Numbered from the stretch's first letter, positions 16,496 through 26,043 are shown. The stretch: 40,734 nt of DNA from JAJDIA01 sp031555505 (GCA_031555505.1 JAVBUH010000010.1:1-40734), one strand, 5' to 3'. Translations and numbers: made by a program. Notes: generated from the sequence alone by a model not told the origin.

Positions 16496-18838
16496 ATGCA
16501 CAAAAACCTTGTCATTGTAGAGTCTCCGGCAAAAGCCAAAACGATCGAAAAGTTTCTGGGCAAAGACTATAAAGTCATGTCGAGCTACGGACACATACGC
16601 GACTTGAAAGCGAAAGAATTCGGTGTGGATGTGGAACATAACTACGCCCCCGAATATGTGATCCCGGCTGATAAGAAAAAACTGGTAACCGAGCTCAAAG
16701 CAGCTGCCAAAGCAGCAGAGACCGTATGGCTCGCTTCCGATGAGGACCGCGAAGGAGAGGCTATCTCCTGGCACTTGGCCGAAGCCTTGCAACTCGACCC
16801 GGATAAAACAAAACGAATCGTCTTCCACGAAATTACCAAAACGGCCATCTTACATGCCATCGAAACGCCGCGCGACATTGATATCAACCTTGTCAACGCA
16901 CAACAGGCACGCCGGGTACTGGACCGTATCGTGGGCTTCCAACTCTCACCCATCCTCTGGAAAAAAGTAAAACCGGCGCTCTCGGCCGGGCGTGTACAGT
17001 CGGTTGCCGTACGCCTGATTGTAGAACGCGAACGTGAGATCAATGACTTTGTCACCGAAGCAGCCTACCGCATCGTTGCCAATTTTGTGTTGCCTGATGG
17101 CACTACCATCCTGAAAGCCGAACTGGGACGCCGCTTCAAGGACAAGAAAGACGTGATCTCCTTTCTCGAAGCTTGTAAAGACGCTACATTCAACATCGAA
17201 GATATCACCACCCGCCCTGTCAAAAAGTCGCCGACACCGCCTTTCACCACCTCTACCCTGCAACAGGAAGCAGCCCGTAAGTTGGGCTTCTCCGTATCGC
17301 AGACGATGATGATCGCACAGCGGCTCTACGAATCAGGGCTTATCACCTATATGCGTACCGACTCGGTCAACCTCAGCGACCTTGCACTCGGAACAACGAA
17401 GGAAACCATCCTGAATCTCTATGGTGAAAAGTTCTATCAGTTCCGTCGCTACCATACCAAGAGCAAAGGAGCCCAGGAAGCGCACGAAGCCATCCGTCCT
17501 ACCTATATAGACAATGAAGATATCAACGGTACTGCCCAGGAAAAGAAACTCTACGAACTGATCCGCCGACGTACCATCGCCTGCCAGATGGCCGATGCCG
17601 AACTGGAACGGACCACGATCTCAGTAGCTATCAGTAACTCGAAAGAGAAGTTTGTAGCCACCGGCGAAGTCATTACTTTTGAAGGTTTCTTACAGGTGTA
17701 TCGTGAAAGTTTTGACGACGAAGGAGACAAAGACCAGGAAAACGGTCTACTACCGGCTGTCCGTACAGACGAACCGCTGAAACTGAAAGACATTGTGGCT
17801 ACAGAACGTTTCTCGCAACGCCCGCCGCGCTACACGGAAGCCAGCTTGGTGCGCCGCCTCGAAGAACTGGGTATCGGGCGTCCGTCTACGTATGCCCCCA
17901 CCATCCAGACCATCCTCAACCGTGAGTATGTGATCAAAGGTGACAAGGAAGGTGTGGAACGTACCTACACCGTCCTCAAGCTAAGCAAAAATGCAATCAA
18001 GGAAAGTCAGAAGACTGAAATGGTAGGCGCCGACCGCCACAAACTGATCCCTACGGATATCGGTACGGTAGTGAATGATTTCCTGAACGAATATTTCACC
18101 ATGGTACTCGACTACAATTTCACCGCCAGCGTGGAGAAAGAGTTTGATACCATTGCCGAGGGCGACATGGTATGGACCCAGGCTATCGATGCCTTTTATA
18201 AAGAATTCCATCCCATCGTAGAGCAAACAGCCGCCATCCGCACCGAGCACAAAGTGGGCGAACGTGAACTGGGCACAGATCCCAAAAGCGGCAAGCCTGT
18301 ATTTGTAAAGATCGGACGCTTCGGCCCGATCGTGCAGATAGGCCAGGCAAATCCCGATGATAAAAATGCCGACAAACCGCAATTCGCCTCCCTGCTCAAG
18401 GGACAATCCATCGAGTCCATCACACTCGAAGAAGCCCTGAAACTATTTGACCTGCCCCGTACCGTAGGTGAATACAACGGCACAGAAGTGGTGGCTGCCG
18501 TAGGGCGCTTCGGTCCCTTTATCCGGCACCAGGGTAAGTTTGTCTCCATCTCTAAACAACTCAACCCGCTCACCATCACACTGGAAGAAGCGATCGGACT
18601 GATTGAGGATAAGAATAAAAAAGACGAACAGCGTTTCCTGAAGAAATTCGAAGAAGAGCCTGAACTGGAAATACTCAATGGACGTTATGGCCCTTACATC
18701 GCCTATAAGGGAAAGAATTACAAAATTCCCCGTACGGTAAAGAAGCCCGAAGAATTGACGCTGGACGAAGTACGCAAAATCATTGCCGAAACCCCAGACA
18801 CTGCTCCGGTAAAAAAAGGGAAAACGAGCAAAAAATAG
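16496..18838 (+). CDS. topA: DNA topoisomerase I
   Basis: A type IA topoisomerase of 780 residues that relaxes negative supercoils. The Toprim domain is at the N-terminus (LVIVESPAKAKTIEKFLG, DEDREGEAISWH). The catalytic tyrosine is Tyr285 in LITYMRTDS. Further signatures are AGRVQSVAVRLIVERE and IGRPSTYAPTIQTIL. The C-terminal region lacks the four-cysteine zinc ribbons of the E. coli enzyme. Instead it carries repeated GRFGP/GRYGP units (topoisomerase C-terminal repeats), ending in a Lys-rich tail. It has its own promoter element and terminator and is probably monocistronic. Confidence 0.97.
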   Translation: MHKNLVIVESPAKAKTIEKFLGKDYKVMSSYGHIRDLKAKEFGVDVEHNYAPEYVIPADKKKLVTELKAAAKAAETVWLASDEDREGEAISWHLAEALQLDPDKTKRIVFHEITKTAILHAIETPRDIDINLVNAQQARRVLDRIVGFQLSPILWKKVKPALSAGRVQSVAVRLIVEREREINDFVTEAAYRIVANFVLPDGTTILKAELGRRFKDKKDVISFLEACKDATFNIEDITTRPVKKSPTPPFTTSTLQQEAARKLGFSVSQTMMIAQRLYESGLITYMRTDSVNLSDLALGTTKETILNLYGEKFYQFRRYHTKSKGAQEAHEAIRPTYIDNEDINGTAQEKKLYELIRRRTIACQMADAELERTTISVAISNSKEKFVATGEVITFEGFLQVYRESFDDEGDKDQENGLLPAVRTDEPLKLKDIVATERFSQRPPRYTEASLVRRLEELGIGRPSTYAPTIQTILNREYVIKGDKEGVERTYTVLKLSKNAIKESQKTEMVGADRHKLIPTDIGTVVNDFLNEYFTMVLDYNFTASVEKEFDTIAEGDMVWTQAIDAFYKEFHPIVEQTAAIRTEHKVGERELGTDPKSGKPVFVKIGRFGPIVQIGQANPDDKNADKPQFASLLKGQSIESITLEEALKLFDLPRTVGEYNGTEVVAAVGRFGPFIRHQGKFVSISKQLNPLTITLEEAIGLIEDKNKKDEQRFLKKFEEEPELEILNGRYGPYIAYKGKNYKIPRTVKKPEELTLDEVRKIIAETPDTAPVKKGKTSKK

Positions 18839-18860
18839 CACATATATTTACAAAAAGACC

Positions 18861-18891
18861 AAAAACCGGTTCTCACTGAACCGGTTTTTTT
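18861..18891 (+). terminator. Terminator of topA
   Basis: AAAAACCGGTTC pairs with GAACCGGTTTTT around the loop TCACT, followed by a T run. The flanking A and T runs could allow termination in both directions. Confidence 0.88.
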
Positions 18892-18987
18892 AGGGCCAGA
18901 CCAATCAAAGCCGCAACGCATATTCCCTTTATTTTGAGTTTGTTAGCAATTTCAACCCTTTGTAGCAACAAACCTATTATTTTTTCT

Positions 18988-18995
18988 TATTTTTG
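18988..18995 (+). promoter_or_regulatory. -7 promoter element
   Basis: TATTTTTG lies 38 bases before the chosen ATG at 19034 and about 23 bases before the GTG alternative. Confidence 0.45.
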
Positions 18996-19033
18996 CAACA
19001 CAAACAAATAACGACATAGTGCTAAAGGTTATT

Positions 19034-19345
19034 ATGGGAATCACTCACATTCAAAAAGAAAAAGACACCGTCTCTCTCATGGTCCGCTTATATTGCAAAA
19101 GAGTACATAAAGACGAGACAAAAAATGCAGACAAGTACTGTCCGGAATGTCAGGAGTTACTGGCGTATGCATACAATCGGCTGGAAAAATGCAGGTTTGG
19201 AGAAAACAAATGCTCCTGCCTCCGTTGTCCGGCACAATGTTATGCCCCCGATATGCGCGAGCGTATCCGGATAGTGATGCGCTACATCGGTCCGAAGATG
19301 CCTTATCTGGCACCAATTGCTTACATCCGCTACTTCATCCGATAA
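19034..19345 (+). CDS. YgbA_NO-family protein (nitrous oxide-stimulated promoter family)
   Basis: A 103-residue cysteine-rich protein. Family motifs are the N-terminal IQKEKDTVSLMVRLYC, then CPECQELLAYAYNRL, CRFGENKCSCLRCPAQCY and RIRIVMRYIGPKM. The multiple Cys residues suggest metal binding. The family name reflects genes found under nitrogen-oxide-responsive promoters in enterobacteria; the molecular role is not established as far as I know. ATG at 19034 is preferred because family members begin close to the IxxEKxTV motif; GTG at 19019 would add five residues. A hairpin at 19360-19386 follows. I see no binding site for an NO regulator here. Confidence 0.87.
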   Translation: MGITHIQKEKDTVSLMVRLYCKRVHKDETKNADKYCPECQELLAYAYNRLEKCRFGENKCSCLRCPAQCYAPDMRERIRIVMRYIGPKMPYLAPIAYIRYFIR

Positions 19346-19359
19346 AATAAGAAACAAAA

Positions 19360-19386
19360 AGGATATGGATGTTTCACCCATATCCT
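19360..19386 (+). terminator. Hairpin after the YgbA_NO gene
   Basis: AGGATATGG pairs with CCATATCCT over nine bases. The T run begins only about ten bases later, so termination is plausible but not certain. Confidence 0.45.
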
Positions 19387-19513
19387 CCTACTCAATTTTT
19401 TTCTTTTTGCTTAAATAGATCTATATCACATTGATCTGTTTTCTTATTTATGCGAATGATGCAATCGTTGTTTAAACAAGCGAAAGACCGGAAATGTTCT
19501 GAAAAAAATTTAA

Positions 19514-19547
19514 AAAAAGCCGGAGACGATGTGGCCTTCGGCTTTTT
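19514..19547. terminator. Bidirectional terminator, mainly for prs
   Basis: AAAAAGCCG at 19514-19522 pairs with CGGCTTTTT at 19539-19547. It lies 22 bases beyond the prs stop on the minus strand and has A and T runs on opposite sides. Confidence 0.75.
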
Positions 19548-19568
19548 CTCTGTGTATGATTGTATTGT

Positions 19569-20510
19569 TCAGATCACATAAAGAGAACTGATCGATTCGT
19601 CGTTGCACACACGGCGGATGGCTTCGGCAAACATCTCAGCTATAGAAAGCACAACCACTTTGTCGCATTTCTTTGTATACGGGATAGAATCGGTGAAGAC
19701 GATGCTTTCAAGAGCCGACTGGTCTACACGCCTGGAAGCAGGATCGGACATTACAGCGTGACTGGCAAAAGCATGTACGGAACGGGCACCGTTTTCCTTC
19801 ATCAGATTGGCCGCTTTGGTAATTGTACCGGCTGTATCCACCATGTCGTCTATCAGCACCACATCCATATCGGTCACATCGCCAATGATCCGCATCTCGG
19901 CCACTTCGTTGGCACGCAGGCGCGATTTATGGCAGATCACCATCGGCACACCCAGATACTTGGAGTAAGTACTGGCACGCTTAGTCCCTCCCACATCAGG
20001 CGTAGCCACACAGAGGTTTTCCTGCGGGAACGTATTTTTGATATGTTCCAGAAAAACAGAAGAAGCATAGAGGTGGTCTACAGGAATATCAAAGAAACCC
20101 TGTATCTGGTCGGCATGCAGATCCATCGTGATCAGCCGGCTGATACCAGCCACACTCAGCATGTTAGCGATCAGTTTGGCGGCAATAGACACACGGGGCT
20201 TGTCTTTTCTGTCTTGGCGTGCCCAGCCAAAATAAGGAATAACGGCAATGATGGAATGAGCAGATGCACGCTTGGCGGCGTCTACCATCAGCAGGAGTTC
20301 CATCAGGTTGTCGGAATTAGGGAATGTAGATTGTACCAGGAATACATCCCGTCCACGGATCGATTCTTCGTAAGAAACGGAGAATTCGCCATCGGCAAAT
20401 TGCTGGATGTTCATTTGTCCTAACGGACAACCCAAACTATTGCAGATTTTCTCTGCAAGATAACGGGAGTTTGTTCCCGAGAACACAAGGTAAGGAGTAT
20501 GTGCGCTCAT
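19569..20510 (-). CDS. prs: Ribose-phosphate pyrophosphokinase (PRPP synthetase)
   Basis: Makes PRPP from ribose 5-phosphate and ATP for nucleotide, His and Trp synthesis in the cytoplasm. The start at 20510 (MSAHTPYLVFSG) gives 313 residues, the normal length. An upstream in-frame ATG at 20570 lies beyond the -7 promoter element at 20562-20555 and is rejected. Signatures are FADGEFSVSYEE, the ATP-binding region PYFGWARQDRKDKPR, and the PRPP loop VVLIDDMVDTAGTI. It is followed by a terminator. Confidence 0.97.
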   Translation of the reverse strand: MSAHTPYLVFSGTNSRYLAEKICNSLGCPLGQMNIQQFADGEFSVSYEESIRGRDVFLVQSTFPNSDNLMELLLMVDAAKRASAHSIIAVIPYFGWARQDRKDKPRVSIAAKLIANMLSVAGISRLITMDLHADQIQGFFDIPVDHLYASSVFLEHIKNTFPQENLCVATPDVGGTKRASTYSKYLGVPMVICHKSRLRANEVAEMRIIGDVTDMDVVLIDDMVDTAGTITKAANLMKENGARSVHAFASHAVMSDPASRRVDQSALESIVFTDSIPYTKKCDKVVVLSIAEMFAEAIRRVCNDESISSLYVI

Positions 20511-20554
20511 TATTCCGAAATAAATCTTTAAGTGAATAGATGTGATTACGCGTG

Positions 20555-20562
20555 CAAAAGTA
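20555..20562 (-). promoter_or_regulatory. -7 promoter element of prs
   Basis: Read on the minus strand this is TACTTTTG, followed by GC. It lies 45-52 bases before the chosen start and decides against the longer prs start. Confidence 0.55.
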
Positions 20563-20619
20563 CAAAACAATTGCCAATAAACGGTTCACTTATGGAAGTA
20601 TTATCTACAGGAAGCGGCG

Positions 20620-22314
20620 CTACAAATAAGCAAATTTCAGAATCTTTCCACCGTAAGCAGGCAAAGAAAGTTCGTATGGCCAGGCATCTGTAATAGTCCC
20701 AAGCGTAGTTTCCCCTGTCAGCAGGTCGATTACCTTGGCCGGCTTGTTATCGTTGAAACCCGCATCACGGAAAGCTTCAGCCGGAATACGAACACGGACC
20801 TGCTGAGCCGTATGGTCGAAATTGACTACCACCAGGATCACCTCATTCTGATACCTGCGCAGGAACACATACTGCCGATGGCTGTTCAGGTACGGATTAG
20901 GGGCATTGGCATACATCAGATCATAGAATGCCCCATTGGCAATGGCCGGCTCCGCAGCGGCAATCCGCAGGATGGCAGCATACTGCCGACGCAGTTGCTG
21001 CTGGTCATCGGTCAGCTTTGCACCATCCCATTTGCCCCCGTTGCTCCAGTTGCGCATGGTGTCAAGGCTCCAATAATCAAAAATAGTGGTACGTCCGTCC
21101 AAACCGCTGAAACCTTCTTCGTCCATACCCCGTTCGCCCAATTCCTGGCCGAAGTAAAGCATCACCGGATTGGTATGCATCAGAGCCGAAACGATCATAC
21201 CGGGGATACCCGGTTCAGGGCGGCCGCAGAAAAAGCCGGATGCGATACGTTGTTCGTCATGATTTTCAACAAAATTCAACATCCGTTCCTGAATGCCTTC
21301 CAGGTTATGCCAGCAACCGGTGATGGCGCTGGCAGGCTGACGGTTACACATCACTTCACGGAGCGTATCATAAAGGCCTACCTTATCATATAGATAATCA
21401 AAGCCACCCGTAAAAATATAATTACGGTATTGATCCGGATTATATACTTCAGCGATGAAAGCAATATCACCGGCCTGCTTCACAACAGGGATCACCCAGT
21501 GCCAGAAATCGACCGGCACCATCTCGGCCATATCGCAGCGGAAGGCATCCACGCCTTTTGCAGCCCAAAAGAGCAGGATATCACGCATCTTCAGCCAGGT
21601 ATTCGGAATGGGATCAAAATGACAACGGCCACCATCAAAATAGTCGATCCCATAGTTGAGCTTGATCGTCTCATACCAGTCATTCTTTGTCGGGGTAGCA
21701 TCAAAATGGTTATTGCCGGTCACCTTGGCAGGGAACTCGCTGTATTCAAAGTCTTCCTGCTTGGCGCCGAAATGAAGTTGCAATGTCTGTCCGGGCAGAT
21801 AGTAAAAATTATTGTCGGGAGCAAAAGTCCGTGTGATATCATCGTGCTGGCCCAGATCGTCGACAAACGGATCGCGGGCATCGGAGAAATACTGACGCGC
21901 TACATGGTTGGGGATGAAATCGATGATCACCTTCATACCAGCCTCATGCGTCTGCCGGACCAGCGCTTCAAATTCATTCATCCGGTCGGGCACGCTATCC
22001 GCCAGATCAGGATCTACATCATAATAGTCCTTGACGGCATACGGCGATCCGGCTTTCCCTTTTACCACGGCACGGTGGTCCTTACGGATACCGAAAGCTG
22101 TATAATCGGTTTTCGTGGCATGTTCGATGATACCGGTATACCAAATATGGGTAGTCCCCAGTTCCTTGATCCTGCGTAATGCTTTCGGTGAAAAGTCCGA
22201 AAATTTCCCCACTCCATTTTTATCCAGGTTCCCGCTGTGTTGCCTCGTCACATTGTTGTTCCCGAACAAACGGGGCAGAACCTGGTAAATCACAACTTTT
22301 TTCTTCTCTTTCAT
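20620..22314 (-). CDS. GH13 alpha-amylase-family enzyme, probably cytoplasmic
   Basis: A 564-residue glycoside hydrolase or transglycosidase acting on alpha-glucans. The start at 22314 (MKEKKKVVIYQVLPRLFG) is preferred; ATGs 12-15 bases upstream give no signal peptide either. GH13 regions are clear: region I VIIDFIPNHV; region II VDAFRCDMAE with nucleophile Asp261; region III FIAEVY with acid/base Glu289; region IV FVENHDEQR with transition-state stabiliser Asp353. A C-terminal beta domain ends in GGKILKFAYL. With no export signal it would act on internal glycogen or imported maltodextrins. It follows the patatin-like gene on the same strand after 48 bases. Confidence 0.92.
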   Translation of the reverse strand: MKEKKKVVIYQVLPRLFGNNNVTRQHSGNLDKNGVGKFSDFSPKALRRIKELGTTHIWYTGIIEHATKTDYTAFGIRKDHRAVVKGKAGSPYAVKDYYDVDPDLADSVPDRMNEFEALVRQTHEAGMKVIIDFIPNHVARQYFSDARDPFVDDLGQHDDITRTFAPDNNFYYLPGQTLQLHFGAKQEDFEYSEFPAKVTGNNHFDATPTKNDWYETIKLNYGIDYFDGGRCHFDPIPNTWLKMRDILLFWAAKGVDAFRCDMAEMVPVDFWHWVIPVVKQAGDIAFIAEVYNPDQYRNYIFTGGFDYLYDKVGLYDTLREVMCNRQPASAITGCWHNLEGIQERMLNFVENHDEQRIASGFFCGRPEPGIPGMIVSALMHTNPVMLYFGQELGERGMDEEGFSGLDGRTTIFDYWSLDTMRNWSNGGKWDGAKLTDDQQQLRRQYAAILRIAAAEPAIANGAFYDLMYANAPNPYLNSHRQYVFLRRYQNEVILVVVNFDHTAQQVRVRIPAEAFRDAGFNDNKPAKVIDLLTGETTLGTITDAWPYELSLPAYGGKILKFAYL

Positions 22315-22362
22315 AACTATTATCATCAACTAAAATTAGCATTCATCGGCTACGCCATACAG

Positions 22363-23226
22363 TCATCGGTCTAGCACATTCGCTGCTGCAAGTCCGGATT
22401 GTAACATTTTCTTTTTTTCTTTGATGGTAGATATAATGGTCTCAAATTTACCATCCAGCATTGGTTCGCCCAAGGCATTGAGAGCCGCTTCATATCCCAC
22501 ATCGGCAATCTGGTCTACATTATCAAGGTCAAACATCTTGTATTGACCGATTGTCGCTGTTTCGATCAACAGGTCGCACAACAGGCGATCTTCCAGCGTA
22601 TTGGCCCTGAACATATAGTGATACGCCCGTTCGGCTATATACAGAATGGTTTGTTTGTATTCCTGACGAATCAGGGGTGTAACATTGACGCCGATCACCC
22701 GTTCGCATTCTTCGCGTATATTAGTAACGGGGAAGTTGCGGAATAATCCGCCGTCCACATAATGAGTCCCTTCAATCTCTACCGGACTGAAAATGATCGG
22801 TACACTGCTCGAAGCCAACACGGCATCTACCAGCGGACCGGTACGGAATTCATGGCTCACTCCCTCGTCAATGTTCGTAGCCACGATCACCATAGGTACA
22901 GACAGGTCTTCTATATTTTTCGTATGCAAATGTTTTTGCAGGAACGTACCCAATCGCTTATGATCAAACAAACCGGCCTTTGGCAATTGAATACGCGCAA
23001 ACCGGGAAAATTCCAGCCCTTTAAACAGTTCTTTTATCTCTTCAGACGAATATCCGTCTGCCCACAACGCACCGGCTATAGCACCAGCACTGGTTCCTGA
23101 AATAATATCCGGTTTCAGCCCGCATTCTTCAAACAGGCGGAATACGCCCAAATGGGCAAAACCTTTGGCTCCACCTCCGCTTAAGGCCAGTCCAACCTTG
23201 TATGGCCTGTTTGTTCGTTGTCGCAT
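22363..23226 (-). CDS. Patatin-like phospholipase (RssA/YlbK-like)
   Basis: A 287-residue serine hydrolase with the patatin fold. The oxyanion loop is LALSGGGAKGFAHLG. The nucleophile is Ser46 in SGTSAGA (GxSxG) and the dyad Asp is Asp158 in YVDGG. No signal peptide or barrel domain is present, so it belongs to the short cytoplasmic group. Relatives hydrolyse acyl esters, often with unknown natural substrate. It is divergent from hppA, with 165 bases between the starts. Confidence 0.92.
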   Translation of the reverse strand: MRQRTNRPYKVGLALSGGGAKGFAHLGVFRLFEECGLKPDIISGTSAGAIAGALWADGYSSEEIKELFKGLEFSRFARIQLPKAGLFDHKRLGTFLQKHLHTKNIEDLSVPMVIVATNIDEGVSHEFRTGPLVDAVLASSSVPIIFSPVEIEGTHYVDGGLFRNFPVTNIREECERVIGVNVTPLIRQEYKQTILYIAERAYHYMFRANTLEDRLLCDLLIETATIGQYKMFDLDNVDQIADVGYEAALNALGEPMLDGKFETIISTIKEKKKMLQSGLAAANVLDR

Positions 23227-23301
23227 TTACTGTCGTTTTCGAGTTTCTGTTAACAAATATGACTCTTTTTTTAGTATATAACGATAATCTTTCCTGAAAA
23301 G

Positions 23302-23332
23302 TTTCGCTCCCTTTCCATTTTCACTATATTTA
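23302..23332 (+). promoter_or_regulatory. Probable promoter of hppA
   Basis: TTTC at 23302-23305, 19 bases, TATATTTA at 23325-23332. Spacing is ideal and each element differs from consensus by one base. Confidence 0.5.
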
Positions 23333-23391
23333 CACTCCGAAAAGGCGGAATAAACATTACGTATTTTCATATACATTAAATCTATATACAA

Positions 23392-25596
23392 ATGATTACT
23401 TCAATTTTTTGGATTATCCCCGTAGCGTCTGTTTTAGCGCTATTTTTCGCCTGGTTTTTCTTCAGGCAAATGATGAAAGAGAGTGAAGGAACCGAGTTAA
23501 TGGCCAAAATCGCGTCGTATGTACGGGAAGGAGCCATGTCGTATTTAAAACAACAGTACAAGGTAGTCGCCATGGTATTTCTTGTATTGGTGGTGCTCTT
23601 TTCTATCATGGCTTTTGGGTTTGGCGTACAGAACGAATGGGTGCCCATTGCTTTCCTCACCGGTGGATTCTTCTCCGGTTTAGCAGGTTTCCTTGGGATG
23701 AAGACAGCTACGTATGCATCTGCGCGTACGGCACATGCAGCCAGCAAATCATTGAACAAAGGATTACAGGTAGCTTTCCGCAGCGGGGCCGTAATGGGAC
23801 TGGTTGTAGTGGGGCTGGGATTGTTGGACATTTCGTTTTGGTATGTCCTGCTAAATACAGTGATCCCGGCAGATGCTATGGATCCGACACATAAGTTGAC
23901 CATTATCACCACTACCATGCTGACCTTCGGTATGGGAGCTTCCACCCAGGCGCTCTTTGCCCGTGTAGGAGGTGGTATCTATACGAAAGCGGCCGACGTA
24001 GGCGCCGACCTGGTAGGTAAGGTAGAAGCCGGTATTCCGGAAGACGACCCGCGCAACCCGGCCACTATTGCCGACAACGTGGGCGACAACGTGGGCGACG
24101 TTGCCGGAATGGGTGCCGACCTGTACGAATCGTATTGCGGTTCCATCCTGGCTACTGCTGCGCTGGGCGCTGCTGCCTTTGTAGGATCAGGCAATATCGA
24201 ATCACAATATAAAGCCATTGTTGCTCCGATGTTGATTGCTGCTGTGGGTATTATCCTTTCAATTATCGGGATCTTTGCCGTACGTACCAAAGAGGATGCC
24301 AATATCAAGAGCCTGCTCAAGGCATTAGCAGTAGGCACTAACCTGAGTTCAGTGTTGATAGCTGTTGCTACGTTTGTGATCCTGTATCTGTTAGGGATCG
24401 AAAACTGGCAATGGATCAGCGGTTCTGTGATCGTAGGTTTGCTGGTAGGGGTAGTGATCGGTCAGGCTACCGAATATTATACTTCGCAATCGTATAAGCC
24501 CACCCAACGGGTATCCGAATCGGGCAAAACCGGTCCCGCCACTGTAATCATCTCCGGATTGGGCCTGGGTATGTTGTCTACAGCCATCCCGGTTGTAGCC
24601 GTAGTTGTTGGCATCATCCTGTCGTTCATGTTCGCTTCCGGATTCGATTTCAACAATGTAGGCATGGGACTTTACGGCATCGGTATCGCTGCTGTAGGTA
24701 TGCTCTCCACGCTGGGGATCACCCTGGCCACGGATGCTTACGGACCAATTGCCGACAATGCCGGGGGTAACGCCGAAATGGCTGGTTTGGGTAAGGAAGT
24801 ACGTAAACGTACCGATGCACTGGATTCACTGGGAAACACAACAGCCGCTACCGGTAAAGGTTTTGCCATCGGTTCGGCCGCGCTTACAGGTCTGGCCTTA
24901 TTGGCATCCTACGTGGAAGAGATCAAGATCGGTTTGATCCGTCTCGGAGAAAGCACGATAGCCTTGGCCGACGGCCGTGTACTGGAAACAGCCAAGGCTT
25001 CTTTCGTAGACTTCATGTACTATTACGATGTGACGCTGATGAATCCGAAAGTACTTTCCGGTGTATTCCTCGGCTCCATGATGGCCTTTATGTTCTGCGG
25101 TCTGACGATGAATGCCGTAGGCCGTGCCGCCGGCAGTATGGTGGAAGAAGTACGTCGCCAGTTCCGCGAAATAAAAGGCATCCTCACCGGTGAGAGTGAA
25201 CCCGACTATGCCCGCTGCGTAGAAATCTCCACCAAAGGCGCTCAACGCGAAATGGTTGTTCCTTCCATACTGGCCATCATTGCTCCGATCTTTACGGGAA
25301 TTATCTTTGGTGTAACAGGTGTAATGGGTCTGCTGATCGGCGGTCTGAGTACCGGCTTCGTACTGGCCATCTTCATGGCCAATGCCGGTGGCGCCTGGGA
25401 CAATGCAAAAAAGCACGTAGAGGAAGGTAATCATGGCGGTAAGGGCAGTGAAGTCCACAAAGCCACCGTCGTGGGCGACACCGTGGGCGACCCGTTCAAA
25501 GACACATCCGGCCCAAGCCTCAACATCCTCATCAAGCTGATGAGTATGGTGGCTATCGTAATGGCCGGCTTGACAGTAACCTGGAGTTTATTGTAA
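23392..25596 (+). CDS. hppA: Membrane-bound cation-pumping pyrophosphatase
   Basis: A 734-residue integral inner-membrane pyrophosphatase with about 16 helices that couples PPi hydrolysis to Na+ and/or H+ export. The PPi/Mg site motifs are present: KAADVGADLVGKVE, then DDPRNPATIADNVGDNVGD, and in the C-terminal part DNAGGNAEMA and VVGDTVGDPFKDTSG. In GNTTAATGKG, Ala485 and Gly488 occupy the positions I associate with K+-dependent enzymes (Lys at the first marks K+-independent ones). A Na+-pumping activity would fit the Na+-based energetics of many Bacteroidales but is inferred. A terminator follows. Confidence 0.96.
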   Translation: MITSIFWIIPVASVLALFFAWFFFRQMMKESEGTELMAKIASYVREGAMSYLKQQYKVVAMVFLVLVVLFSIMAFGFGVQNEWVPIAFLTGGFFSGLAGFLGMKTATYASARTAHAASKSLNKGLQVAFRSGAVMGLVVVGLGLLDISFWYVLLNTVIPADAMDPTHKLTIITTTMLTFGMGASTQALFARVGGGIYTKAADVGADLVGKVEAGIPEDDPRNPATIADNVGDNVGDVAGMGADLYESYCGSILATAALGAAAFVGSGNIESQYKAIVAPMLIAAVGIILSIIGIFAVRTKEDANIKSLLKALAVGTNLSSVLIAVATFVILYLLGIENWQWISGSVIVGLLVGVVIGQATEYYTSQSYKPTQRVSESGKTGPATVIISGLGLGMLSTAIPVVAVVVGIILSFMFASGFDFNNVGMGLYGIGIAAVGMLSTLGITLATDAYGPIADNAGGNAEMAGLGKEVRKRTDALDSLGNTTAATGKGFAIGSAALTGLALLASYVEEIKIGLIRLGESTIALADGRVLETAKASFVDFMYYYDVTLMNPKVLSGVFLGSMMAFMFCGLTMNAVGRAAGSMVEEVRRQFREIKGILTGESEPDYARCVEISTKGAQREMVVPSILAIIAPIFTGIIFGVTGVMGLLIGGLSTGFVLAIFMANAGGAWDNAKKHVEEGNHGGKGSEVHKATVVGDTVGDPFKDTSGPSLNILIKLMSMVAIVMAGLTVTWSLL

Positions 25597-25624
25597 ACCA
25601 CCTGCTTTTTGCACGATACGAAAA

Positions 25625-25659
25625 GGGGCTGTCTCAAAAGTCGAGGCAGCTCCATTTTT
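25625..25659 (+). terminator. Terminator of hppA
   Basis: GGGGCTGTCTC pairs with GAGGCAGCTCC (eleven pairs, two of them G-T) around a 7-base loop, followed by ATTTTTCATTTT. The GGGGCTGTCTCAAAA string also resembles ends of some insertion sequences, but no second copy was seen. Confidence 0.75.
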
Positions 25660-25962
25660 CATTTTAAGTAGGCTTTCCAGGATCAACCCGTCAACTTGTG
25701 GAGCGGCAATCATTTCAACATTGCTCCGATTTGCAGCTTGTAAGCATTCGATAAGGAAGATGTTACAATCCCGTAATCGCCACAAAAAAGATAATGACGA
25801 ACCAAAACGATCGTCGTAATGTTCGTTTAGGATCTTCATAATCTTCGTTTTCGAACAGTATGATCTTTTTTTTCGAAGACGATGGTGATTTGGATGGCCC
25901 ATATTGCTGATTGAAAACCGGCCGTTCCACCAGTGGTATCTACACGCACGCTTCACTTGAAT
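25660..25962. other. Gene-poor stretch, no recognised gene
   Basis: Part of the 659-base gap between hppA and the GH123 gene. A 122-codon minus-strand frame (25956-25588) crosses it but also covers the hppA terminator and the last bases of hppA. It has no recognisable domain, and I regard it as chance or as remnant sequence. Nothing else is supported. Confidence 0.4.
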
Positions 25963-26043
25963 GAGGCCTGCGCCTCACTTGGTCGAGGCGCAGGCCTCAG
26001 GGGGTGTGAGGCGCAGGCCTCGCGGAAGTGAGGCGCAGGCCTC
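25963..26043. repeat. Four copies of a 14-base GC-rich element, 22-23 bases apart
   Basis: GAGGCCTGCGCCTC at 25963-25976 is followed by three copies of its exact reverse complement GAGGCGCAGGCCTC, at 25985-25998, 26008-26021 and 26030-26043. Start-to-start distances are 22, 23 and 22. Each unit is itself nearly palindromic, and the first pairs perfectly with any of the others. The spacers (8, 9 and 8 bases) are unrelated. GC content is far above the flanks. Units and spacers are too short for a CRISPR array. Confidence 0.9.

Noticed and set aside
25621..25660. GGGGCTGTCTCAAAA as an insertion-sequence end
   Set aside because: No matching inverted copy or transposase was found; the sequence works well as the hppA terminator.
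25588..25956. A 122-codon minus-strand frame in the hppA-GH123 gap
   Set aside because: Runs over the hppA terminator and the end of hppA, has no ribosome binding site that I can see, and matches no family I recognise.
25963..26043. Possible CRISPR array
   Set aside because: Units of 14 bases with 8-9-base spacers, one unit inverted, and no cas genes nearby; this does not fit any CRISPR architecture.
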